NCBI GenBank assembly: GCA_036571765.1
Contig: BROE01000018.1
Location: forward strand, 15,057,643-15,121,642
Reading direction: 5' to 3'
Origin: Plecoglossus altivelis
Taxonomy: Eukaryota; Chordata; Actinopteri; Osmeriformes; Plecoglossidae
Length of the DNA: 64,000 nt
The stretch's first letter is position 1; each line of letters starts with the position of its first letter. Below are positions 24,500-35,500 of this stretch, piece by piece. The notes under the pieces are model-generated. The model made no database searches. It worked only from the letters and a program-made list of their open reading frames with translations, and had not been told where the DNA came from. Both the position numbers and the translations under genes were made by a program.

Positions 24500-25501
24500 G
24501 CCTCACACTGGTGCCCATAGCGACCCCTTACACTTCCTCGTTTCTTTTTCATGTCCTCGTAGAGCCTAGATTATTGGATATGTTTGCGCGCTCCGATTAC
24601 GTCATGAATACAAGAACCTCGGGGGCTGGGGAGGTCGGGGGGGAGTAAGATAGTGTCTTTGTTTTGATCCCCCGGTTCGCACATCACTCTATCCATCTTC
24701 ACCCGCTGAAGACATTGGCTGTCAGAGTCCATGTTTCTGACGGCCTCCAAGGAATCTTTTACTTGACGTCGTAACGTAGTATCTATAAGCAGAAGGAGGC
24801 AGGGAGGAACACACCGCTGCTTGATGATCGGTCACAACTCGGCTAGGTACTATAAGCTCTACTCCTCATGGAGAACCTGTCTTCGGGAAAGTGGTAATAT
24901 AGTAGGGAGGAATTTCTCTTCGGTTTATTTTTTATTTTGATAACCTAAAGCAGGGCAGAAGCTCAGAGATTGGGCTTTTTGATTGGCTACAAGTTTTTAA
25001 GACAAATATTTATACAATGAAATTAAATTTAGTGCCCCATACTACTATTCTATTAATATATTCTTACTTTTTTCTTCAAATTAAATATTCCCGACTGAAC
25101 ATTTGACATTTAAACAGATTTACATGGTATTAAGCATTGTTGTCATTAATTTACTGCCAGTTGTACACGTTTACAAATATAAAATACAATACACAAAATC
25201 TTTCTGCCATTTACTCAAAATAGTACTGTATGCGTCTAGGGCGGGTTGTGGGGAATGGTTGAATAGTCATTTCTTTCGTGTTATTATAAGAACATTGACT
25301 TAGTGATTATGACATGAACAATGTCCCTGAATAGCAGTTGTGTGTTGTGTGCTCGTACCTCAGGTATAAAACTGTGATGTTGTAGATTCAGTTCCGATTC
25401 TTGAAGCTGTACTTTGAAATAACTGTATAGTTATAGTGTGTGATTTTCCGTGAAAATATGGAGTGAAGATATCTTTGGGGTTTGCAAGCATTTCACAGCC
25501 T

Positions 25502-25507
25502 AATAAA
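25502..25507 (+). promoter_or_regulatory. Candidate polyadenylation signal of hebp1
   Basis: AATAAA about 1 kb after the hebp1 stop in AT-rich 3' sequence; a second AATAAA lies at 25609-25614. Which one is used cannot be seen. Confidence 0.5.
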
Positions 25508-25678
25508 TCTTACGAAGCTCAATTGCAATTGCTTCGGCATGATGGTTTTGTTCAGAAGCAAAAATACCCGCTTTTAGTTCTTTCTTTTACACTAACAGTG
25601 TCATATCGAATAAAAAAGGTTAACCATTTGTGATGAACAAGGAAACATTTGCCAGATCAGGTTCGTTTTTCATTAACA

Positions 25679-25684
25679 TTTATT
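25679..25684 (-). promoter_or_regulatory. Candidate polyadenylation signal of the WBP2-family gene
   Basis: AATAAA on the minus strand about 1.46 kb after the TGA at 27141. It is only 65 bases from the second hebp1 hexamer, so the two convergent transcripts would end almost back to back. The interval 25685-27140 has no coding frame I recognise and would be 3'UTR. Confidence 0.4.
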
Positions 25685-27140
25685 CGTAAGTCATCCCATT
25701 TTTAATCAAGATAAAAGGAACTCGAAAAGGAAAAGGGTTCACAAACACAAGATAAGACATTTGATTACATTTTTTATATACGTTTGTTTAATTCAAAACA
25801 GATCACAAGCCACACATTCCTCAACCTCCTACAAACTAGTGCAAAATGCAAAGAGATCTTACCGCACCCAGTCAACACGTGTTATATGGTCTGTTAGTCG
25901 CTTCAGAACAGTTGAAACAGGAATGAGTTAGCATCCACCGGGTGAATTAGTAATAACTGCAAGGTGAGCCACCGAAGAGCTATGATAGACATCCATGGCC
26001 CAGTAACCCCACACTGGTTTAATCACAGAGAAGAGGCTCTCGTTTCAGACAGGCTTTGCATACATCAATATAGTATAAGTCTGAGACTTGACCACGGGTC
26101 CTTTGTAGAACCGTCTACCGCGATTTCGTTTCAGATGCGCTCTTCGCTTGACAGAAGTTTAGATGTGAGATGGTATGACGTAGGAACAGCGCACGCGATG
26201 GCGGACTTCCGATATCTACGCACGCTTTGCCTGATCGGTCAGCGTTTGCGCCCTACGAGCCTTTGATTTAGAAAAAAAAATCCATAACGGAAGGCAAGCG
26301 CGTTTTAGTGGCTCGAAGAATCAAAGACGTCCCTTATTCAAAACTTCCTACGGATGCAGAGACGCGCGCGTGCGGACACCGCTGTTGCAGCGTGAATGTA
26401 AAAATCCTTTTGAACGATGGGAATAGAAACGGCCGTCCGATGTATTGAATTGCGAAAGATTTCTATAAAATGTTCTGGTAAATAAACATTTCGTATTTAA
26501 AAATGTGGTTATTAGAAGTCTCTGTTGCCTCCAATGGGCATTTTCCTCTGAGCCTCCTTGGTGCCTACTCAGCCAAAATTGGTTTCAGGGCTCACAGACT
26601 CCAGACTAGAACCACTAGTCTGGGATCAGATTGTCCACCAGATCATGCAATGACACCCAGTACTATGTAAAAAGTTTCAACTGGTCTGGGACCAGCATTC
26701 AGGAGAATATCAACACAGAATCCCTTGCCTAAGAAAAGCCAACCTCACATTCCAAACAGAGACAGCCCCTCTTTTAAACGGAGAAAAACCCCTACGCATT
26801 CTTGTCCAGTCTTCTGAAATCCAAATAATACCAATTTAGCAAAGTTCAAGATTAACTGTCATCAAGCCAAGGTGCGGAAAACACGTGTCACGTGATCTAG
26901 AAGTCGCCTGTTTCCCCCATTTCATGATTTCCAACATACACACTAAGAGAGACTTACAGGCTGAAGATCAGACAACTGGCGGAGTCGTAGCCAGGCGCCA
27001 GCCGAGTCATGCCGGGGATCTAGAGAGAAGGTAAGGAGTATTAAGTCAATAACCTAATTCATCACTCGTTACGGTTCTCTGCGGTTATCTAGTGAATTAG
27101 ATCGGGGGGGGGGGGGGGTGGAATCCACAGGGCTGGTGCT

Positions 27141-28769
27141 TCAGTTGTCCTTCTTGTTGGGGTAGCTGGGGTACGGAGCGTAGGGAGGAGGCTGTTCCTG
27201 CAGGGGAGGAGAGAGAGGGAGGGAGGAGAGGAGAAGAGACGAGAGGGAGGAAGCGAGAGAGAGAGAGAAGGACGAAGAGGAGGTTGTGGAGGCTGACGAT
27301 GGGAGTTGAAGTTATTCGAGCGAGAGAGGAAGAAAGCGGTATGAGGGTGTAGTTTTGGGGTGATGGGTGGTTAGGCGAGAGAGAAGAGTAGGAGAAGGTT
27401 GAAAACACAGTATGACTAACTGGGCTATCTAGTTCCATATTAGCAGGTACAGTGGTTGCAGGTTTGTACTGGACAGGGCTGTTAGGCTTCATCCACTATC
27501 TGATGTTTCACGCTGACCAACTGTCGAGGACAAAAGACTGGAGGGTCTCAAGCCGACTGCACAGCGGTAACTTTCCGCTATGACGCCATGTTTGCTTTAA
27601 CAAGGGGCTCTCCCACAACAGTGGAAGGTCTTGCCCTCAGGTGTCTGCATTCAATACAGCCATGACACAATCGCTGGAACAAGCGCAACTTTTGAACTCT
27701 CAGAAACAAAGCAAATATCTCTCTCTCTCTCTCTCTCTCTTGCCGGTGAGAATGGCGTTCACGTACCATGGGCATGTAGACATTGTGGGGGTTACTGGGG
27801 TTGTAGTAGGCACTGCCTGCTGCCTCTGCTGCCTTGGCATTACCTGAGGGTCCAGGAGAGAGAGAGAGAGACAGACAGAGAGAGACATAGGCATAGACAG
27901 AGACAGAGAGACATGGACAGAGAGAGAGACAGACAGACAGACAGACCGAGAGACATAGAGACAGAGAGATAGAGAGACAGAGAGAGAGACAGAGAGAGAG
28001 ACAGAGAGATAGAAAGACAGAGAGAGAGACAGAGAAGTCAGACCAACGTTATCAAGCGTTATCAAGAAAGACAGACAGAGACAAATGCTTATAATGACAG
28101 TCTCTGTTAGAAACAATGACTTGATGGCATCTCAGCAATGATTGATAGGAGGGACAGGGAGAGAGAGAGAGAAAGAAAGAATGTTGTGTGTTGTGTAACA
28201 GACACTCTGCGCCCCCCCCCCCCCCAACTACTCATGTGTGTGGGACAAGGTCACATCCTGCGTGGTCGAGGCTGAGGGAGGTTGCGTGGGGGGGTAACAT
28301 ATACTAAGAGGATGCCTGCTGACTGTCCCCCCCCCGTGTGTGACGTGGAGCGGGGAAGACGTCAGGCTTGTATCGCTCCGTATTGTCATGCGATTTATTC
28401 TTTGGGAGGACGGATGCTATCTGACAGGTGCAGCGGGGCAGACGCATAGGGGGTGAGCGGAGGGAGGGACAGACCGACAGACAGACAAAGTAATAGGCAG
28501 AGAGTGGGAGAGAGAGGAAGAGAAAAAGAAAACCATAGAGAGAGAGACCAACCTGCAGGGGGCGCTGTGGGGGGGGCAGCCCAGTTCTGGGGTGGTCCAG
28601 GGTACGGGGGAGGAGGGGCCATGTAGGCAGGGGCAGATGGGTACATTCCTGACTCACAGAAGAGAGAGAGAGGGAGAGAGAAATAGAGAGAGAGAGACAG
28701 AGAGGGAGAGAGACAGAGAGGGAGAGAGACAGAGAGGGAGAGAGACATTGAGGGAGAGAGACATTGAGG

Positions 28770-28819
<50 letters not shown>

Positions 28820-30854
28820 CAGAGAAGTCAGACCAGTGTTATCAAAATAGCCTAGCCCTCAGGTGCTAGGATAGATCATTTCTTGACATACACAAAATTG
28901 TGAATGTCTGAATATTTTAATGTGTCTAGACAGGCGGGGTCCGCCATGAATGTCTTCATGTCCCGCAACACAGTGGGAAACATACATGACGACTACGTAT
29001 GACAGACAATCTCCACAAACCAGGAGGGCCCTAAATAACTTGATGATAGTCTCAATATAACTTAAAAGGGGCTTTTTACACAAAACACATATTTACATGT
29101 TTTTCCCATTAATCCGCTGTATGAATTAATAACATATACATGATTTGCATTTGTACATCATATCTTTTGAGGGTTGAAGGTACAATGACAGTACGACCCA
29201 GCAAAACTACAGATCTCTATTCTTTAAGCATGAAAGAATCAAAAACAAATGCAGGAACTTCAGAGGTGACGTACCTGCGGCGGCGGCTGCTGGGTAAGGA
29301 TAGCCCATGTTGGCCGGGGGAGCAGGGGGACCCTGGTAGAAACCATTCTGCTGTGGAGGGGGTGCAAAGGGGTAGCCGTTGGGGACCGGGGCGGGGCCGT
29401 AGCCGTTCATCATCCCCGGCGAGGGGTAGCCGTAGGAGGCGCCGCCGTTCTGGGCGGGCGGGGCGCGAGACGCTGAAACGCAGGAACGGGAAATGTCTAT
29501 GACAAGTTGACAACGCCACTGATCGGCAACAACGCTATCAGTCCGTCGGGAGGTGGTGATGAGGATTGTGACGTCATCGGGAGCAAGAAAAACACGTGCA
29601 ACTGACCGTTGGTGGCCAGTTTGAAGAGCTCCTGGCCCAGCTCGATGGCGCCCCCGCTGGTGAAGGACAGCTTGAAGGTCGCCTGGCCTTCCCAGCCGCC
29701 TGGAACGAAAGGATGTGATGTCACTTACAGCCAAACACCTGATAATACCGGCCCAGGGCAGAGCCATGACATCACCCTCCAGCCTCCAGGCCTTATGCAG
29801 GCTACGAATGAAAGCTGATGATTGGGTATCAGGGTTGTCCATGAATTACTTAGACTGGCCACAGTCTAGGCTACAATATCCTGCCACAGTCTCAAAATAA
29901 AATCAAACATTTCCAGACTTCTCCTTCTGACATACGAGATCACCGTCGACGATATCCAGCGCACTCACCTGCTGTTGTGAAAACGCCTTGTAGCGTATTC
30001 GACGATGGATCTAGCTAGCTGACATGAGTCATTTATCTACGCTTCACAACAGCGCCAGAAGCTCTGACATCATGAATACTTTCAACATCCAAGAAGTTGG
30101 CTCAACGTGTCACGCTACACGCAAGCCGGAATTTTTTCTTCTTCTGCTAACCCCCCCCACCAAACAGAACAGCTGAATGACCGTTTCATTTCATTGATGT
30201 TTGAAAAGAACTTCTGTTCTGGCATGGTAGCCACCCAATCCCCTTTCACCCTGGATAACCAGACCCCCATCCAAGTACAACTCCTCGGCCTGAACGCAGA
30301 CAGAACCCTGTATGGAACCACAGGTGGTGTGCAGGTGCTGTGCAGGTGCCGTGTGTGTGGGGGGAGGGGGCTGTGTGGACCTCTTACCGTTGGCCTCAGC
30401 TGACACGGTCCCTCGGATGTAGTTGGCGGCGAAGACGGGCTGCTCGATGCTGCAGCCCTTCATCAGGTAGTACGGGAACATCACAGACCCCAGGCTGTCC
30501 TTGGCATTACTGGACACAAACACCAGCTGAACCGGGGAGGGGGAGGGTTAGGGAGGGAGGGGGAGCGTTAGGGAGGGAGGGGGAGCGTTAGGGAGGAAGG
30601 GGGAGCGTTAGGGAGGGAGGGGGAGGGTTAGGGAGGGAGGGGGAGGGTTAGGGAGGGAGGGGGAGGGTTAGGGAGGGAGGGGGGGGTTAGGGAGAGGCGG
30701 GGGGGGGGAGGGTTAGAGAGGGGGGGAGTTAGGGAGAGGCACGGGGGCGAGGGAGGGAGGGGGAGGGTTAGAAAGGGGGGAGTTAGGGAGAGAATGAGAG
30801 AGAGACAGAGAGAGAGAGAGAAGAGAAGAGAGAGAATGAGAGAGAGAGAGAGAA

Positions 30855-30909
<55 letters not shown>

Positions 30910-31961
30910 AGTTGAGATGGGGATGGCCAATATGACATCAAATTTGTTTATCCTGACCTTTAAAATCCCCAAAAGACCATGCACACGCACACACGACGTA
31001 TCCCAGAGGCATTAAACCAACACAGTAGCAAGCAGACAAGGCTTACTCTGTACGGAGTGAGGTACACTGTCCCCTTCTTGGTCCCTTTCAGGACATCGGT
31101 CTTGCTGGTCACATCGCTGAAGGACAGCTCCACATTCTTGCATTCCCTCAGGACACTGTTCACATGGTCATATGGACTTGTTACTGCGCGAGTTATACTA
31201 AAGTGATCAAATCTGTTATCTCTACATATTGAAACCTTTCTAAAGCTTTTACAGCTAATTACACCCACACGTATTAGTCAATAAAATTGCTGTAGGTCAG
31301 GAAATTATAAAACGGAGAATTCCAAGATGTACCCATGCAAGCTTCCCGTACGTGTTTTGTAAATGAATTGGCCAATCTACCAACCACAACATCCCAAAAA
31401 CTAGCTTGACACTAGTTAAAACGACAGTAGCTCTACCGCAATATCATCGGTTTGTTATTTAAAAGATACTAGCCTACCAACCTTAGACTGTCAATTTACG
31501 GCAGCGTGAATGTCAAAAGTGAGTACTTTTAGCATTATTAGCAAACTAGCTACTGTACTGTCGGCAGTTAAGGCACGTAGCCAAGCTAGCTCGAACAGGC
31601 CCAAGTGTAGCTAGTCTATGTGGCTACATATCGCAAGAAGAAAAACTTATTTCACTTATTCCACAGACACAAAAAGCGTCAAGCCATATTTGTTGGCCTG
31701 ACATTGGGACAGTACATAGATGGCGCAGTTCAGTTTAGTATTTAGTTCAACATTTAGACTAGAAAGCTAGCTGATGCTATCAGCGACGAGTTGGCAAGTC
31801 CAACTAATTACACTTTAGAATAGCTACGACGCGTACCGTACGAACGACACAGCTCGCCGCGAACTATTCATCAAACGAAATACGTTTCCAAGAGGTCTTT
31901 ACCTTTCGCCGTTGTTGATCAGAACGCCCCCGTTCTGAGAATGATTTCGATTCAAAGCCAT
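27141..31961 (-). CDS. wbp2nl: WW domain-binding protein 2 family (WBP2NL/WBP2), GRAM domain plus PPxY tail
   Basis: Adaptor that binds WW-domain proteins through PPxY; WBP2 is a nuclear-receptor and YAP/TAZ cofactor, WBP2NL (PAWP) a sperm perinuclear protein. Eight exons, all GT-AG with matching phases: 31961-31903, 31155-31047, 30526-30388, 29699-29607, 29472-29275, 28648-28553, 27843-27767, 27197-27141, giving 275 residues. It opens MALNRNHSQNGGVLINNGE. The GRAM domain (about 1-133) has KGTKKGTVYLTPYR and EQPVFAANYIRGTV. The tail (134-275) is Pro/Tyr/Gly-rich with PPPPY near 212 and PPPY near 260, and has AAEAAGSAYYNPSNPHNVYM. The tail resembles human WBP2. EQPVFAAN and the rrp7a/poldip3 neighbourhood (human 22q13.2) favour wbp2nl, so the paralogue name is less certain than the family. 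Confidence 0.92.
27850..28045. repeat. GA/CAGA microsatellite in a WBP2-family intron
   Basis: Runs of GAGAGA and GACAGA tetramers just upstream, on the gene strand, of the exon at 27767-27843. A (CT)n run at 27720-27740 lies on its other side, so this exon is bracketed by polypurine/polypyrimidine tracts. Confidence 0.85.
28655..28815. repeat. GA-rich microsatellite in a WBP2-family intron
   Basis: GAGAGA and GAGGGAGAGAGACA units directly next to the acceptor of exon 28553-28648. On the gene strand this gives a very long CT polypyrimidine tract. Confidence 0.85.
30536..30912. repeat. 20-bp G-rich minisatellite running into (GA)n
   Basis: About eight to ten copies of GTTAGGGAGGGAGGGGGAG(C/G), each with three or four G-runs, then GAGA repeats to about 30912. 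It lies in intron 2 of the WBP2-family gene, right next to the acceptor of exon 30388-30526. The plus strand has strong G-quadruplex potential. Confidence 0.85.
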
Positions 31962-32566
31962 GTTGACAAACAAGAGGTCTCGATAGCACTAGCGCAGATG
32001 GCAGCCGGACCTCACCAGAAACAGCGAGCTGTTACGTCACACGATGATCAGCTGTCTTGTGACTCTCGGTTTAGTCATTTTGGGAATTGTCAACAAAAGC
32101 AAGTCCTGTGTTATGTACCAAAGGAATTATGTTATGTTGTGTTATGTTATGTTGTGTTATGTTGGTGTATGGTTATTCATCTTCGCTCGCTTTGTTTGGC
32201 TATATAGTTGTGAAACTCATCTGGGTGATAATAAAAGTGAATCTGCTTGATTTCATGTTAGACTACATTTTTGTGGCATTAAAACGTGAGTCAAGAGGCG
32301 CGCCTCAATTGGAGAAATACGTCATCGAGTCTTTATGAAAAAAGAAAGAAAAAAGAGGTAAAATAAAACTGTATTGGACACATGTTGGCCACCTGTTACA
32401 CTTTCACCTTCTATCAACTGGGATTACAAATCTCGTGCGATTTCATAGTTCATCGAGGTCACCTGTCGCCAGATTGCGAAAACACTACACACTACACATA
32501 TCATTGACGATAAACAATTAGCCTACGTTAATCAGTCGCTAAAATCTCCCTTTATTCAAACTAAAG
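31962..32566. promoter_or_regulatory. 605-bp divergent promoter region, WBP2-family gene and zona pellucida gene
   Basis: The only sequence between the start codons of two head-to-head genes. It holds a (GTTAT)n-like run near 32126-32165 and two CACCTG E-boxes (32390-32395 and 32460-32465) upstream of the zona pellucida ATG. No clear TATA box was seen. Confidence 0.55.
32460..32465 (+). promoter_or_regulatory. CACCTG E-box upstream of the zona pellucida gene
   Basis: CACCTG 107 bases before the ATG, with a second copy at 32390-32395, 177 bases before it. In mammals the oocyte factor FIGLA activates Zp genes through a proximal E-box of this class. Its use here is inferred. Confidence 0.4.
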
Positions 32567-35500
32567 ATGCACTCCACTTCACAAAATGTATTTATTGTAA
32601 TATTAGCATTCTTTTCGCTAAACATTAGATGCCAACCACCCGTTGAATACCTAAAACCTCATGAGCATGGAGCCCGTCACGTCCTGCCTCGAGTCACTTG
32701 CACAGGCCAACGAATACTTGCAGTTTTTGGTCCTCTGGTCGGTCCAAATCTGTACGTCACAGGTAAAACGATCACATTTTAAATCCGTTTTTAAACGGAT
32801 TAATTACACACATTTTACTGTCTTTATAAGGGTACATGTATACATACCCACGTGGTCTCTCCCATTGCTGGCCTGAAGGTTTCTTGTTCATTGTAAACAA
32901 AGAAACTTTTTCCTGTTACCCACATCTTCAGACAACACCGGGAAAAGCGTTTTAGTGCCTAAAACCAAAGAATACTGCGGGGTAAAGAGAGGAAGGTCAG
33001 ACACTGGCGACGTCTCATTCTACAGTAGATACAACAGCTGTTTCGTCCAGGTTGAGGTAATCCCACCAACAGCAAAGGCTTTCCAAGCGGGTCATTCTAT
33101 TTTCCGGTTTTATCAGCCTGCGACTTGTTTAATGTTCTCCTAACAGTTTCTCACGTCCTAGGCCCTTGGCCACCATCTGTCTGCAAAGGAGGATGGGTGG
33201 AGTCACTAGCCTCTGCTTTTTGTAGGATGACATGGTGAGGGTGTCCTTGCAAGTCCAGTTGATGACAGAAGAAGAGTGGCACAAAGTGACCCTCAGCTGC
33301 TCTCTGCTCCATAAGAGTCTGAGCCCCAGTGCCCCTCCCCCGTGTGAGTATGGCGTCGGTCTTCTCACAATCGCCACGGTAGCAGGCCTACGAAACGGCT
33401 AGCAGGCTACTCACTTAGCATCTCCAGAAACGTGTCCAGTAAAAGCAGTATGAAGGTTCAAAGTAGTCCTCTTCTTTGACAAACACTCCAGCTTTGGTGT
33501 TTCGGCTATGATTCCCAACGGAATCATGGCCAACGTTTCTGTCCCCCAAACTGAAACAGCAGCTTCTTCAACACTAGATCCTTTCACTCATCACGTTGGA
33601 TTGATACAGGGGATTGGGGAAGTATTCATTTGGAAGGTGGGAGTGTCTGACGAAAACAGAGGTTTTTTAAAAAGTAAATCACACGTGATTCAGTAAACCA
33701 TAGCCCCAAGATGATAATGATTCGTTTGATCAGTTATCTCCTGCCAATCTGATCTTCCTGCCATTCGGATCTTCCTGCCATTCTGATCTTCCTGCCAGTA
33801 GCTGTACAAAAAAAGATGTCTTACAGATGGGGTCATTTGCAGATGTGTCCTTTCTGTGACCCTCTTGTCCAGCACCACTTAGGGAGTGTAACATCGAGGC
33901 AGCCCTGAGAGTAGCCTGTGGACCCCGGGGTGCCTCTGCCAATGCCTGTCTAATAATGGACTGTTGCTACGACGCTCAGGACTCGACCTGTTACTACAGA
34001 ATGAACGGTACGACTGTTATGATCTTTGCGTTGCGGTTTGTGGAACAGAGGAATTTTAGTACGACACACATGTGAGGTGCTGATTTGGATGTGGATGAAA
34101 ATAAAGGAAAGGGTTAGCATAATGTGTGTTTTTTAATATTGCGATGTCAGTTGAATCCGTTCTCTCCCCTTGGCTTCAGCCTGCTCCCAGGACGGCCATT
34201 TTGTGTTCTGGGTGAGGGCTTCCGACTCTGACCCTCGGCTCAACACCAGCAGCTTAGCGGTCAAGGACCAGCCTCAGTGCTCCCCTGTGGTGACCACAGC
34301 AGATACGGCCATCTTCAAGGTCGGCATGACGGACTGTGGAACCAAGAGGAAGGTGAGGCCGGTCATCCTTCTGGACGGAAAATGTCATTCGAGGAGCGGA
34401 GCTTGACAGGATTTTGAAGGGTGTCTCTTTGACGCCGTCTGTTCGCCGGCCCCAGGTTGAGGGAGATCAGGTTATCTATGAAGTGGAGGTGGAGGAACGG
34501 CTGGCCGATGCTTCAGACGACGGCCGCTTCAGGTACCGCCGGCGTGGAACCTTCTGGTCTTCCTGTGGATGTTGGCGCCTCAGCACTAAGACAAGCGGGA
34601 CTGTGACATCATACATAGACGGGGGGGAGGGGGGGGGACCTGCCACCCTGAAGATTAGATGTGACCAGAAGATGCTTCTCATATCTGTTGGTTTAACAAA
34701 CTGCTTAAACCGTAACACCGTTTTTAAAATCAGGTTTTTAACAGTTTATTTGCTTGTGGTTATTATAGTAAATGATGTGTTAGGAATGGGATTGTAATAT
34801 ACGGTAGTGATTGGGAGACAAGATATGACGAGTCTACTGTTGTTATTATGATGATACATGATGTAGGCAGAGTGAGATGGCTGCTCAACTAACATGACCG
34901 GCCAGCAGATAGTTTCTGTATCTCGGCGACGTCGTCAGCACTGCATTGCTGTCATGTTTTTTGTAGTTCTTTTTGTAGTTCTCCAATGATTTTGGGGGGT
35001 TTCCAGTCTGCAGGTACAGTGTCAGTACGACGCATCGCACGTCCCGAAGCGGACGAACCTGCGCTCCGTGACTCCCAGCAACCCTCCAGCGGTTACAGCT
35101 CAGGGGACGGTTCATGTTCAGATGAAAATCGCAACAGGTACGGTTCAACCATCCCTGTGTTCCTCCAGGTAAGACCCCAACCAGGAGGTAAGAGAGATCC
35201 AAGATAGCCTCGTGGAGGTGGCCATGAGAAGCATTTAAAGAGGTCCTGCTTAAAGGTTTGAAGCATCGAGAAACACGGTTAGCTACTAGCTGGCAGCGCG
35301 AGTGAGCGTCCACCATCACACAATGAACTCGACCCCCGGAGTCAAAGACCATTCATCTTGCTTTCATATCTCCTTTTAAATAAATTTTCTTTTAAAAGAA
35401 AAAGAAATGGAATGATGAAAAGTTTCCTTGATCTATATCAGCCAAGGATGTCAACATACACGTGTAAATGCTGAGCTCTCGCTGCGTTTGACCAGGTGGT

